A DNA stretch of 19,101 nt from Candidatus Bipolaricaulota bacterium (GTDB taxonomy: Bacteria; Bipolaricaulota; Bipolaricaulia; UBA7950; UBA9294), in assembly GCA_015485945.1 (NCBI GenBank), contig WFSM01000056.1, positions 1-19,101 on the forward strand, in the 5' to 3' direction. A model generated the notes under the pieces. It worked only from the letters and a program-made list of their open reading frames with translations, was not told where the DNA came from and did no database searches. The position numbers were made by a program, and so were the translations under genes. This document shows, in pieces, positions 1-6,240 of the stretch. How positions within the stretch are numbered: position 1 is the stretch's first letter; every line of letters starts with the position of its first letter.

Positions 1-926
1 CGGTCGGCGGGGAGGCAGTGCATGTAGATGGCGTCGTTGGTAAGCTCCATCTTCTCCTTGGTCGTGATCCAGTCCTTGTTCGCCTCGAAGATCGCCTTCG
101 CCTTGTCGGCATCCATCGGACCAGAGCCGTCAGTCGGCTGCACTGTCCACGCCTTCGGATATACGACCTCGGCGCCCGTGAACGCCTCGTTCATGTCATG
201 GACGATCTTGAACTTGCCGCCGTTCTTCTTGGCGAGGTTCTTTGTCGCCTCAAGCACGTTGGGATCGAGGTCGAGCCCCTTGGGATGGGCAAGCGTGACG
301 TCCATCCCCATCATCGCCGCGGAGATGATCGCACTCTGCGGGACGGCGAGCGGCTTTTCCACCGAGCCGGAATAGGCCCAGCTCATGACGAACTTCCTGC
401 CCTGCAGGTTGTGGCCGAGCTTCTCCTGCATTGTCATCACGTCGGCCAGTGCCTGGCACGGATGGTACATATCGTCCTCCATGTTGATCACCGGAATGCG
501 CGCCCACTTGGCGAACTCCTTGATGATCAGATGGCCCTTTCCGTACTGCCAACCCGTGTGCTTACCGTAGATGCGGATCGCGATTGCGTCGCCCATCTCG
601 GCAAGAACGCGGGCGACGTCGGAAATGCGCTCGGTCTTGTACGCGATTTCCTCACCCTTGAGCGCCGGCGTGTACACCGCTCCCGGTTGAAGGAAGTGAG
701 CGTGACCGCCGAGCTGAGTCATCCCGGCTTCGAACGAGTTGCGGGTGCGCAACGACGCGTTGTAGAACAGCATGAACAGCGTCTGCCCGTCGAGGATCCG
801 ATGCGGCTCGCGCCGGATCTGCTTGCGTTTGAGCTCGTGGGCGGTGTCGAGCATCGCCTCGATCTCATCGCGTGTGAAGTCGAGCCAGGTGAGAAAATCC
901 CGTCCGCGTAAACTTGTACTAGACAT
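1..926 (-). CDS. ygeW: Knotted-type transcarbamylase, YgeW/acetylornithine-carbamoyltransferase-like (partial, C-terminus missing)
   Basis: Aspartate/ornithine transcarbamylase superfamily member that moves a carbamoyl group between carbamoyl phosphate and an amino group. It starts at ATG 926 behind a GGAGG ribosome binding site and has 308 full codons before the window edge; the family is about 340-400 residues, so a C-terminal piece is missing. Visible are the carbamoyl-phosphate motif SLRTR (58-62), HPCQ (155-158), MSWAYSGSVEKPLAVPQ (181-197), where knotted members carry their extra loop, and HCLPAD (303-308) at the truncated end. MSWAYS..KPL.VPQ, MDVTLAHP and VVYPKAW resemble E. coli YgeW more than anabolic ornithine transcarbamylase. 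The N-terminal half, with QLGGHAHFLQPG, also resembles acetylornithine transcarbamylase. It lies 126 nt downstream of carbamate kinase on the same strand, fitting a catabolic direction: ureido compound to carbamoyl phosphate to ATP. The substrate cannot be read from sequence. The family call is firm; the YgeW subgroup is likely. Confidence 0.85.
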   Translation of the reverse strand, partial: MSSTSLRGRDFLTWLDFTRDEIEAMLDTAHELKRKQIRREPHRILDGQTLFMLFYNASLRTRNSFEAGMTQLGGHAHFLQPGAVYTPALKGEEIAYKTERISDVARVLAEMGDAIAIRIYGKHTGWQYGKGHLIIKEFAKWARIPVINMEDDMYHPCQALADVMTMQEKLGHNLQGRKFVMSWAYSGSVEKPLAVPQSAIISAAMMGMDVTLAHPKGLDLDPNVLEATKNLAKKNGGKFKIVHDMNEAFTGAEVVYPKAWTVQPTDGSGPMDADKAKAIFEANKDWITTKEKMELTNDAIYMHCLPAD

Positions 927-950
927 GTGAACCTCCTAAATTAGTTTTTT

Positions 951-1041
951 GAGTTCCTTGGGTTTGTAGAGTTCATTGAGTTCATAAAATCCCTCCGCTG
1001 GATACCCCACAGCTTGCTGTGGGGTGGTTTACTGAGTTCAT
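951..1041. repeat. Short GAGTTCAT direct repeats flanking a palindrome
   Basis: The gap between the transcarbamylase and carbamate kinase genes contains GAGTTCAT three times (969-976, 978-985, 1034-1041) and a variant GAGTTCCT at 951-958. Two copies are spaced 9 bases apart and the others flank the hairpin at 1004-1025. The AT-rich, iterated character differs from the surrounding coding DNA. It looks like a decayed interspersed repeat unit rather than a regulatory site. No function is assigned. Confidence 0.45.
1004..1025. repeat. REP-like palindrome between carbamate kinase and transcarbamylase genes
   Basis: A perfect 9-bp stem, ACCCCACAG / CTGTGGGGT, encloses a CTTG loop. Neither strand has a run of T directly after it, so it is a poor intrinsic terminator. 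The CCCC-CAGCTTGCTG-GGGG shape is like the extragenic palindromes (REP type) scattered through some bacterial genomes. In the mRNA it could act as a stem-loop that protects or separates the carbamate kinase message from the transcarbamylase message. The hairpin is seen directly; the REP identity is inference. Confidence 0.5.
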
Positions 1042-1052
1042 TTGTCAATCTC

Positions 1053-2006
1053 CTACTTTGTTATCGTTGTGCCCGCGTTACCCGCCAATGCGTCCATTGC
1101 CTTGTTGAGCGAGGTGATGATCGCCCGCTCGCCGCCGGCTTCAATGAACCGGATCGCAGCGCGCACTTTCGGCTCCATCGATCCCTTGGCAAAGTGGCCC
1201 TCGTCGCGGTAGCGCTTCGCCTCGGCAACCGTCATGCGGGAAATCCCCTTCTCTTGTGGGGTCTTGTAGTTGAGCTTCACTTGATCGACATCTGTCAGAA
1301 TGAGGAAGATCTTCGCCTCGACGTCGACCGCGAGCCGCTCACCGGCGAGATCTTTATCGATCACAGCGTCAACCCCTTGCAGCTTGCCATCGTCCTTGAC
1401 GACCGGAATCCCGCCGCCGCCGGAAGCGATGACGATCGAGCGGGCGGCGATCAACTGACGGATCGCTTCCTTCTCGAAGATCTCGATCGGGTCGGGAGAA
1501 GGCACAACCCGCCGCCAACCACGGCCGGCGTCTTCCTTGATGTGATACCCTTTTTCAGCAGCGAGGCGCTTCGCCTCTTCCTCAGAGTAGAACGGACCGA
1601 CCGGTTTGCTCGGGTTCTGGAACGCGGGATCGTTTTTGTCGACCACAACCTGCGTAACCACTGTCGCTACCGGGATATCGCCCTTGCCCGCGTCCTGCAG
1701 CAGGTTATGAAGCGACTGTTGGATCATGTACCCGATTAGCCCCTGCGATTCCGCCCCGCATACGTATAGTGGCATCGGCGCGGCGACATCCTTTGCCGTC
1801 TCGTTCTGCAGCAGAATGTTTCCCACTTGGGGACCGTTCCCGTGCGTGATCACAACCTTGTACTGTCCGGAGAGGACCATCTGCGTAAGTTGCCGGCAGG
1901 TCGTCTCTACGTTTGCCATTTGTTCCTCGAACGTCCCTTTCTGTCCTGGCTGGAGGATGGCGTTTCCTCCAAGCGCGATTACAGTTACTTTCTTTTCATT
2001 TGTCAT
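1053..2006 (-). CDS. arcC: Carbamate kinase
   Basis: Carbamate kinase makes ATP from carbamoyl phosphate and ADP, releasing carbamate (ammonia and CO2); it is a cytosolic homodimer of the amino-acid-kinase fold. The 317-residue length is normal for the family. Motifs seen are VIALGGNAIL (9-18), the HGNGPQVG loop (55-62), the glycine-rich ASGGGGIPVV in the second half, and KGSMEPKVRAAIRFIE near the C-terminus, all classic for ArcC/YqeA. The ATG at 2006 is preceded by AAAGGTGAT, a good ribosome binding site. It lies between the M20 peptidase (93 nt upstream) and the transcarbamylase (126 nt downstream), all on one strand. No arginine deiminase gene is present, so YqeA-like use in a ureide/purine pathway is more likely than a classic arginine deiminase pathway. 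The gene call is firm. Confidence 0.95.
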   Translation of the reverse strand: MTNEKKVTVIALGGNAILQPGQKGTFEEQMANVETTCRQLTQMVLSGQYKVVITHGNGPQVGNILLQNETAKDVAAPMPLYVCGAESQGLIGYMIQQSLHNLLQDAGKGDIPVATVVTQVVVDKNDPAFQNPSKPVGPFYSEEEAKRLAAEKGYHIKEDAGRGWRRVVPSPDPIEIFEKEAIRQLIAARSIVIASGGGGIPVVKDDGKLQGVDAVIDKDLAGERLAVDVEAKIFLILTDVDQVKLNYKTPQEKGISRMTVAEAKRYRDEGHFAKGSMEPKVRAAIRFIEAGGERAIITSLNKAMDALAGNAGTTITK

Positions 2007-2043
2007 TAGATCACCTTTCTTTTAAGTTATATTTCGCCGCACA

Positions 2044-2083
2044 GGATGTGAAATGATACCCGATCACAGGCTGTTTAACATCC
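2044..2083. other. Imperfect inverted repeat upstream of carbamate kinase
   Basis: GGATGTGAAA (2044-2053) can pair with TTTAACATCC (2074-2083) with one mismatch, leaving a 20-nt loop. It sits in the 92-nt gap between the M20 gene and carbamate kinase, about 40 nt before the carbamate kinase start. No T-run follows on the minus strand, so termination is not indicated. It may be an mRNA processing or stability stem, or an operator. No convincing promoter is visible here: a TATAAC lies nearer the gene but lacks a good -35 box. Confidence 0.3.
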
Positions 2084-2098
2084 CAAATGCAGCATATT

Positions 2099-3244
2099 TC
2101 ATCCCTCTCCGACGAATCTTGAAATAACCATTAATGCTTCCCGCATCGACTCGATTTTCACGTACTCGTCCGGCTGGTGCGCCTGAGCGATCGATCCCGG
2201 GCCATAGATCCCGACGGGAACATTAAGCCGGGGGACGATTGATACTGCATCGGTCGAGTACGGCGCAATCTCCGAAGTGACTTCCTTCCCGGCGTGAACG
2301 GCGCGCAAGAACCGCTGCGTCCATGTGTCCGTGGGATCCGACACGATCGGGCCCTTGTCATTCAGGATCTTCATGAAAAACCGCGTGCTGGCAGCCTGAG
2401 CGGCTTCGTTTCCCAGTCGTTCGATCGTTCCGAGTACCTCGTCATGTGCCGCTGGCGACACCGTGCGTGAATCGATCCGCACCCGCGCCCCCGCCGGGAC
2501 GATGTTCACCTGCACCCCACCGTGGAACTCGCCAATGTTGAGCGAACTGCGCCCACGTCCCGGAACCACTTGCCAGTTTTCCGCCTCCTGTTGGAGCGCA
2601 ACCACAAATCGTGCCGCGGGCAGAATCGCGCTTATTCCGAGCTCGGGCACGGCGCCGTGCGCCGCCGTGCCGGTAAACGTCGCTTCTACCCAGAGCTCAC
2701 CCTTCTGGCCAACGTAGCCCTGTCCCCCGGTTGGTTCAGTGATAAACAGAAATTGTGCGTCGTCGATCAGGCCCGATTCGGCGACCGTGGCCGCGCCGCG
2801 GTAGGAGTGCTCCTCGTCCGCGGTCAGGGCGAGGACGATGTCATGTTCTGGGGTACCCCCGCGGTGTACGATCTCCCGCGCTGTCTGAATGATCACCGCA
2901 ACCCCGCTTTTCATGTCCGCGGCACCTAGACCGTAGATCCGATCGTCAACCAATTTTGCTGCAAACGGATCGTGCGACCACTGGCGGGCGTCGGCGCGGA
3001 CGGTATCGAGATGGCCGCACAGCACGAGCGCTCCTGGGTTTCTACCGGGAATCCGCGCCACGACCGAGCTCCGCCCTTTCGCGAGTGGAACACGCGTGCT
3101 AGTAATCCCGGCTTTCTGGAGCACGTCCTGCACGAAATCAGCAACCGCATCCTCGTCGCCCGGCGGGTTCATGCTCGGAATGCGCACCAACGCCTGCGTG
3201 AGGGCGACGGCCTCGGTTACCATCCTGTCATCGATATCCATCAC
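2099..3244 (-). CDS. M20-family metallopeptidase/deacylase (ArgE/DapE/YgeY-like)
   Basis: Binuclear zinc hydrolase of the ArgE/DapE/ACY1 family, which cleaves N-acyl or N-carbamoyl amide bonds of amino acids or small peptides. Counting from the GTG start at 3244, the metal and catalytic residues are in place: GHLDTV with H78 and D80, bridging D110 in GAADMKSG, ADEE with E144/E145, E170 in TEPTGG, and H356 in AQAHQPDE. H196 in TGTAAHG marks the lid/dimerisation domain. The 381 residues are normal. GTG 3244 and ATG 3241 are adjacent; GGAGG at 3250-3254 is 5 and 8 nt away, so either may be used. Its place between a GntR regulator and carbamate kinase/transcarbamylase suggests the role of YgeY in the urate/ureide cluster, but the sequence is nearer generic ArgE/DapE than E. 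coli YgeY. The exact substrate is unknown. Confidence 0.9.
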   Translation of the reverse strand: MMDIDDRMVTEAVALTQALVRIPSMNPPGDEDAVADFVQDVLQKAGITSTRVPLAKGRSSVVARIPGRNPGALVLCGHLDTVRADARQWSHDPFAAKLVDDRIYGLGAADMKSGVAVIIQTAREIVHRGGTPEHDIVLALTADEEHSYRGAATVAESGLIDDAQFLFITEPTGGQGYVGQKGELWVEATFTGTAAHGAVPELGISAILPAARFVVALQQEAENWQVVPGRGRSSLNIGEFHGGVQVNIVPAGARVRIDSRTVSPAAHDEVLGTIERLGNEAAQAASTRFFMKILNDKGPIVSDPTDTWTQRFLRAVHAGKEVTSEIAPYSTDAVSIVPRLNVPVGIYGPGSIAQAHQPDEYVKIESMREALMVISRFVGEG

Positions 3245-3293
3245 ATGTTCCTCCGTAGTTTGGCACGGGGAGGGAAACGGAGATTAGCTGCCG

Positions 3294-3437
3294 GCGAACC
3301 GGTTCGCTGTTTGTCCGGACTGCATGAACCATGCGACAGAGAGCGTCGGGCACTCCAATGGAGTAGGACTCCACGGGGCAGGCAAGACCCGACGGTACGG
3401 AAAACAGCAGCTTGCGTAGCGGCGCACCTTGTGTGCG
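3294..3437. other. Structured intergenic segment; possible RNA leader of the M20 gene
   Basis: This lies in the 313-nt gap between the M20 gene and the GntR gene. It contains a perfect 14-bp palindrome GCGAACC/GGTTCGC (3294-3307), a GCATG-AAC-CATGC hairpin (3322-3334), a 7-bp helix CGTCGGG/CCCGACG (3344-3350 with 3388-3394) enclosing alternating ACTCC (3352-3356), GGAGT (3360-3364) and ACTCC (3368-3372), and a CGCAC/GTGCG hairpin (3423-3437). The central GGAGT can pair with either ACTCC but not both, as in a switching element. If transcribed on the minus strand it would be the M20 5' leader. It matches no riboswitch class I can recognise. Possible open frames here lack recognisable motifs, so I call no gene. 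Confidence 0.4.
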
Positions 3438-3471
3438 ACGTTGGTTTCCTATGTCCATGTGGCAACAGGGT

Positions 3472-3500
3472 AATACATCAAACTTCAACATGAGGATCAA
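3472..3500 (-). promoter_or_regulatory. Weak candidate promoter for the M20 gene
   Basis: On the minus strand TTGATC (3500-3495) and TGTATT (3477-3472) are separated by 17 nt. The -10 matches consensus at only four of six positions. If used, it gives a leader of about 220 nt containing the structured segment at 3294-3437. It is equally possible that the M20 gene is read from the regulator's promoter. Confidence 0.25.
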
Positions 3501-3518
3501 CTCCGGTTGGACCTCTAA

Positions 3519-3562
3519 TGCCCCGTAGCTTGCTGAAGAGTTCTTTTACTCTTACTCTCAGC
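3519..3562. other. Stem-loop over the GntR stop codon, with a degenerate REP-like half
   Basis: GCTGAAGAGT (3532-3541) pairs with ACTCTCAGC (3554-3562) with one bulged A and a 12-nt T-rich loop, spanning the stop codon of the regulator gene. The adjoining 3521-3534 reads CCCCGTAGCTTGCTG, sharing CCC and AGCTTGCTG with the palindrome at 1004-1025. No T-run follows on the minus strand, so it is more likely a 3'-end stability stem or repeat remnant than an intrinsic terminator. Confidence 0.3.
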
Positions 3563-4274
3563 GTGCGAATACCGCTTTGTGCATCCTTTCCCAATGATCA
3601 CGCATCTTGCGTTCGGCGCGTTCGCTATCGCCGGCTAAGATTGCGTCGAGAATGTCGTCGTGTAAATCCGCGACTTCTTCTAACCCTAATTGATTCTTAA
3701 AATAATAATCGCGTGTGAATTCGCGGTAGAGGGTTTGATCCATTGTGTTGATAAGCGGGATGAGCACATTAACGACAAGGCTGTTATGTGCCGTCTTGAT
3801 TACTTCGAGATGGAATCGCTTGTCTGCATTAAAGTAGGGATTAAAATCCCCTTTCTTAGCAAGCTGTTTCAACCGCTGGTGGGCTGCCCGCAACCGCTCG
3901 ATATCATCGGGGGTTCGCTTTTGTGCGGCCAACCCAGTGGCGGGAGGCTCGAACAGGCCGCGCGCCTCCATGATCTCGATACAGGAGTCTTCGTTTTCCA
4001 GCACGAGTACGGCCTCATTCCCAATGGAATCGATAAGAGCGGTTCCGTTGCGCACGTAATTTCCGCTCCCTGGTTTCGACTCGATCAGCCCAACCGCGGT
4101 GAGAGCAGCAAGCGCCTCCCGGATAGTAGGGCGGCTGACCCCCATCTTTTCCGCAAGGTCGAATTCGGACGGTAGTTTACTCCCCACCGGATAATCGCCC
4201 CGCTTTATCGCCTCGATGATTTGGGAGGCGACAACTCCGGAAACCCGCTGTGGTCGCACTTTGTGAAATGGCAT
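3558..4274 (-). CDS. GntR-family transcriptional regulator, FadR/FCD subfamily
   Basis: This 238-residue protein has an N-terminal winged helix-turn-helix (about 10-75) with the hallmark stretches GSKLPSEFDLAEKMGVSR, PTIREALAAL and GLIESKPGSGNYV. An all-helical C-terminal FCD-type domain (about 95-230) follows, whose histidines and acidic residues (for example DKRFHLEVIKTAHN and DLHDDILDAI) normally bind a metal and a small organic acid. Family members bind palindromic operators and usually repress neighbouring catabolic operons until the ligand arrives. The start is ATG 4274 with GGGAG 7 nt upstream. A promoter and a 34-bp repeat shared with the adenine deaminase promoter lie just upstream, pointing to autoregulation and control of that gene. 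The ligand is unknown; a purine or ureide intermediate is a guess from context. Confidence 0.9.
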   Translation of the reverse strand: MPFHKVRPQRVSGVVASQIIEAIKRGDYPVGSKLPSEFDLAEKMGVSRPTIREALAALTAVGLIESKPGSGNYVRNGTALIDSIGNEAVLVLENEDSCIEIMEARGLFEPPATGLAAQKRTPDDIERLRAAHQRLKQLAKKGDFNPYFNADKRFHLEVIKTAHNSLVVNVLIPLINTMDQTLYREFTRDYYFKNQLGLEEVADLHDDILDAILAGDSERAERKMRDHWERMHKAVFAR

Positions 4275-4296
4275 GCACTCACTCCCGGCAAGTTCG

Positions 4297-4330
4297 CTTG
4301 CTATTCTGCCAAGCTGTATGATAGCATTAC
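4297..4330 (-). repeat. 34-bp direct repeat, copy 1: candidate GntR operator at the regulator's own promoter
   Basis: These 34 bp recur perfectly at 6152-6185, in the same orientation relative to the downstream minus-strand gene. The element contains the -10 box and the first transcribed bases. It is bounded by TGCTAT (4299-4304) and ATAGCA (4321-4326), a 6-bp inverted repeat spaced by 16 bp, with an imperfect palindrome GCTGTATGATAGC inside. The identity stops sharply at both ends, as for a duplicated or strongly selected operator. The adjacent GntR protein is the obvious candidate binder; this is inference. Confidence 0.65.
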
Positions 4331-4346
4331 CGGCCGATCAGGTCAA
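4318..4346 (-). promoter_or_regulatory. Promoter of the GntR regulator gene
   Basis: On the minus strand TTGACC (4346-4341), a 17-nt spacer, then TATCAT (4323-4318) preceded by TG one base upstream (extended -10). The start point would be near 4311, giving a leader of about 36 nt. The -10 lies inside the 34-bp repeat, so binding there would block transcription. The intergenic stretch to the end of adenine deaminase (4331-4370) holds nothing else I can name. Confidence 0.65.
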
Positions 4347-4370
4347 TAGAAGTTTTGTGCAAATTTACTC

Positions 4371-6143
4371 TCACTCGATGAACAGTGGAACTATTTTGTG
4401 ACCATGCACATCGATCAATCCGCGATCGGTGATTCCAAGATCAGGAACGGTGGGCAGCGAGACGAACGACAGCGTCATAAATGGAGCGCGAAGGGAACAG
4501 CCGATGTCGCGCGCTGCTCGTCGCACTGCAGCGAGGTCGGTATCAACCTCGGCCATTCTGCGCTCGCTCATCAACCCGCACAGTGGAAGCGGCAACCGGG
4601 CTTGAATTTCGCCGCCGGCCGCGACGACGAACCCGCCCTGCGCGGATGCGACTACAGCCACGGCGAGATGCATGTCCTCCGGGTTCGTCCCCACGACCAT
4701 GATGTTGTGGTGATCATGCGCGACGCTTCCCGCAATTGCACCGCGGTTAAGCCCAAATCCGTGGATCAACGCGCGCCCGATGTTTCCGTTAATCCCGTAC
4801 CGCTCGACGCAGAAGATGGGAAGCACATCATTCTCAAGATCCGGCTGTAACGCGCCATCGACAACGGCAAGTTCAGCCTCACCCGCCCGATTTACAATTT
4901 GATCTGGGATCAGCTCGAGTACGCGAACCCGGCGCCGATTCCCCTGCGTCGGGATGCGAAAATCAGCCGGCGTCGGTTGCCGCAGCAACTGGACGGTGCG
5001 ACGGAGGGTTTCGGGATACCGAACCGGCGGCAGCGACACGGTCAAGTCTCCGTCCACCGCCACGCGTTTTCCTCCGACGAAAACGTATTTGGGATCGATT
5101 CGCTCAATCGACGGGGAGAGAATAAAGTCGGCGTAGCGCCCGGGGGTGATTGATCCGATTAGGTGATCGAGGCGGAAGTGCTCGGCGGTATTCAGTGTTG
5201 CCATGCGGATCGCCGCGATCGGATCTACGCCAAGCTCAATCGCGCGGTTGACGTTGTAGTCGATGTGTCCCTCGCGCTGAATGTCGGCGGGATGCTTGTC
5301 GTCGGTACAAAACATCAGGTTGCGGGTGTCGAGCCCGTGGGTCACCACTCCGGAGACAAGTGCATCGAGGTTTCGCTCGCTTGATCCTTCGCGGATCATT
5401 ACTTTCATTCCCCGTTCCACCCGGGCAGCGAGGTCAGCGTACGTGACGCACTCGTGGTCGTCGGCTAAGCCGGCGGCGACGTAGGCATCCAGTTCGGCAC
5501 CGCTAAGTCCGATTGCATGCCCATTTGCGATTTTCCCTCGTCGATGTGCGGCGATGATCTTTTGCAGGTGCGCCGCGCTCAGCGTCTCGATCTTGGCCGG
5601 GTCAAGCTCGCCAAGGCTGATCGCACGCGGATGGTCGAGAAGACGCGCGGTCTCGGCAAGCCCGAGAACGCCGCCGGTTGTCTCCAGCCCAGGCGCGGTC
5701 GGCACCCGCGATGACACCTCAATGAAGACCCGGTAAGGAAGATCGTCCATCCCATCCATGAATGCCAGCAATCCGTCCAGTCCGGCGACGTTGGCGATCT
5801 CCATTGGATCAATGAGCAAGGTCGTCGTCCCGTGGGGGAGAATCGCCTCCGCGAGCGCCGCCGGGGTAAGGAGCGTCGATTCGATATGGCAGTGGGCGTC
5901 GATTAGCCCGGGGATCGCGTACATTCCGGCACCGTCGACTGTTTCCCGCGGCTCCAACGCCGGTGGTTCCGCGGTGATGGATACCACGTGTCCGCCAATT
6001 ATCCCAATGGCGGCAGCGGTGACCACACCGGTGTACACGTTCACCAGTTGCACATTCCGGACGAGCGTATCGCACGGAATCTTGCCCTGTGCCGCTTTAA
6101 TTCTCTCCCGCAGCCCGTCTAGTTCGGTTAATCTGCCTTCCAT
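4371..6143 (-). CDS. ade: Adenine deaminase
   Basis: Adenine deaminase (amidohydrolase superfamily) converts adenine to hypoxanthine plus ammonia in the cytosol. The 590 residues fit the family (E. coli Ade is 588). Motifs seen are AIPGLIDAHCHIESTLLTP (76-94) with metal ligands H84 and H86, NGHAIGLSGAELDAYVAAG (207-225), DDHEC (228-232), FCTDDKHPADIQREGHID (278-295), MATLNTAEH, HDHHN (475-479), and LPLPLCGLMS near the C-terminus, all in family order. Two positions look variant: GELDPAK (178-184) where many homologues have a GE-M/V-M/D-x-PG loop, and HDHHN where HDSHN is usual. ATG 6143 has AAGGAGG 4 nt upstream. It is transcribed divergently from the PLP enzyme gene and has a promoter within the second copy of the 34-bp repeat, linking it to the GntR regulator. 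The function is confident; preference for a related aminopurine is possible. Confidence 0.92.
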   Translation of the reverse strand: MEGRLTELDGLRERIKAAQGKIPCDTLVRNVQLVNVYTGVVTAAAIGIIGGHVVSITAEPPALEPRETVDGAGMYAIPGLIDAHCHIESTLLTPAALAEAILPHGTTTLLIDPMEIANVAGLDGLLAFMDGMDDLPYRVFIEVSSRVPTAPGLETTGGVLGLAETARLLDHPRAISLGELDPAKIETLSAAHLQKIIAAHRRGKIANGHAIGLSGAELDAYVAAGLADDHECVTYADLAARVERGMKVMIREGSSERNLDALVSGVVTHGLDTRNLMFCTDDKHPADIQREGHIDYNVNRAIELGVDPIAAIRMATLNTAEHFRLDHLIGSITPGRYADFILSPSIERIDPKYVFVGGKRVAVDGDLTVSLPPVRYPETLRRTVQLLRQPTPADFRIPTQGNRRRVRVLELIPDQIVNRAGEAELAVVDGALQPDLENDVLPIFCVERYGINGNIGRALIHGFGLNRGAIAGSVAHDHHNIMVVGTNPEDMHLAVAVVASAQGGFVVAAGGEIQARLPLPLCGLMSERRMAEVDTDLAAVRRAARDIGCSLRAPFMTLSFVSLPTVPDLGITDRGLIDVHGHKIVPLFIE

Positions 6144-6151
6144 CGCGCCTC

Positions 6152-6185
6152 CTTGCTATTCTGCCAAGCTGTATGATAGCATTAC
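6152..6185 (-). repeat. 34-bp direct repeat, copy 2: candidate GntR operator at the adenine deaminase promoter
   Basis: Identical over 34 bp to 4297-4330. It includes the -10 box of the adenine deaminase promoter and, at its gene-proximal end, part of that gene's ribosome binding site (6148-6154). The outer inverted repeat is TGCTAT (6154-6159) with ATAGCA (6176-6181). Flanking bases differ completely from copy 1, so the conservation is confined to the element. Confidence 0.65.
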
Positions 6186-6200
6186 AAAAAATGTTGACAA
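6173..6200 (-). promoter_or_regulatory. Promoter of adenine deaminase
   Basis: On the minus strand TTGTCA (6200-6195), a 16-nt spacer, then TATCAT (6178-6173) with an extended TG. Transcription would start near 6166, leaving a leader of about 23 nt. The architecture matches the regulator's promoter. Confidence 0.65.
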
Positions 6201-6222
6201 CATGTCGCGATGCACCAAGAAT
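6191..6222 (+). promoter_or_regulatory. Palindrome and candidate promoter of the PLP enzyme operon
   Basis: ATGTTG-A-CAACAT (6191-6203) is a perfect 6-1-6 inverted repeat. It contains TTGACA (6194-6199), a consensus -35 box on the plus strand, overlapping the -35 of the adenine deaminase promoter on the other strand. Seventeen bases later the plus-strand -10 is only AAGAAT (6217-6222), a poor match, which suggests a weak or activator-dependent promoter. The leader would be about 12 nt, with GGAGG at 6231-6235 before ATG 6241. Confidence 0.5.
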
Positions 6223-6240
6223 TAACTCAGGGAGGATGAG

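Noticed and set aside
1014..1739. 241-residue plus-strand open frame opposite carbamate kinase
   Set aside because: It is a shadow of the carbamate kinase gene: no family motif and no ribosome binding site, while the minus-strand frame is an unmistakable ArcC.
1..2006. Arginine deiminase pathway (transcarbamylase plus carbamate kinase)
   Set aside because: No arginine deiminase or arginine/ornithine antiporter is present, the transcarbamylase is of the knotted type, and the neighbours are a purine deaminase and an M20 hydrolase. The far side of position 1 is unseen, so this is not excluded absolutely.
3294..3437. Known riboswitch class or tRNA in the long intergenic gap
   Set aside because: None of the sequence signatures I know for purine, TPP, cobalamin, glycine, guanidine or T-box elements, nor a T-arm GGTTCGA-type cloverleaf, could be fitted.
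6172..6177. Rightward -10 box TATGAT inside the 34-bp repeat
   Set aside because: No -35 box at a workable distance on the plus strand; the leftward reading TATCAT with proper -35 boxes in both copies explains the sequence better.
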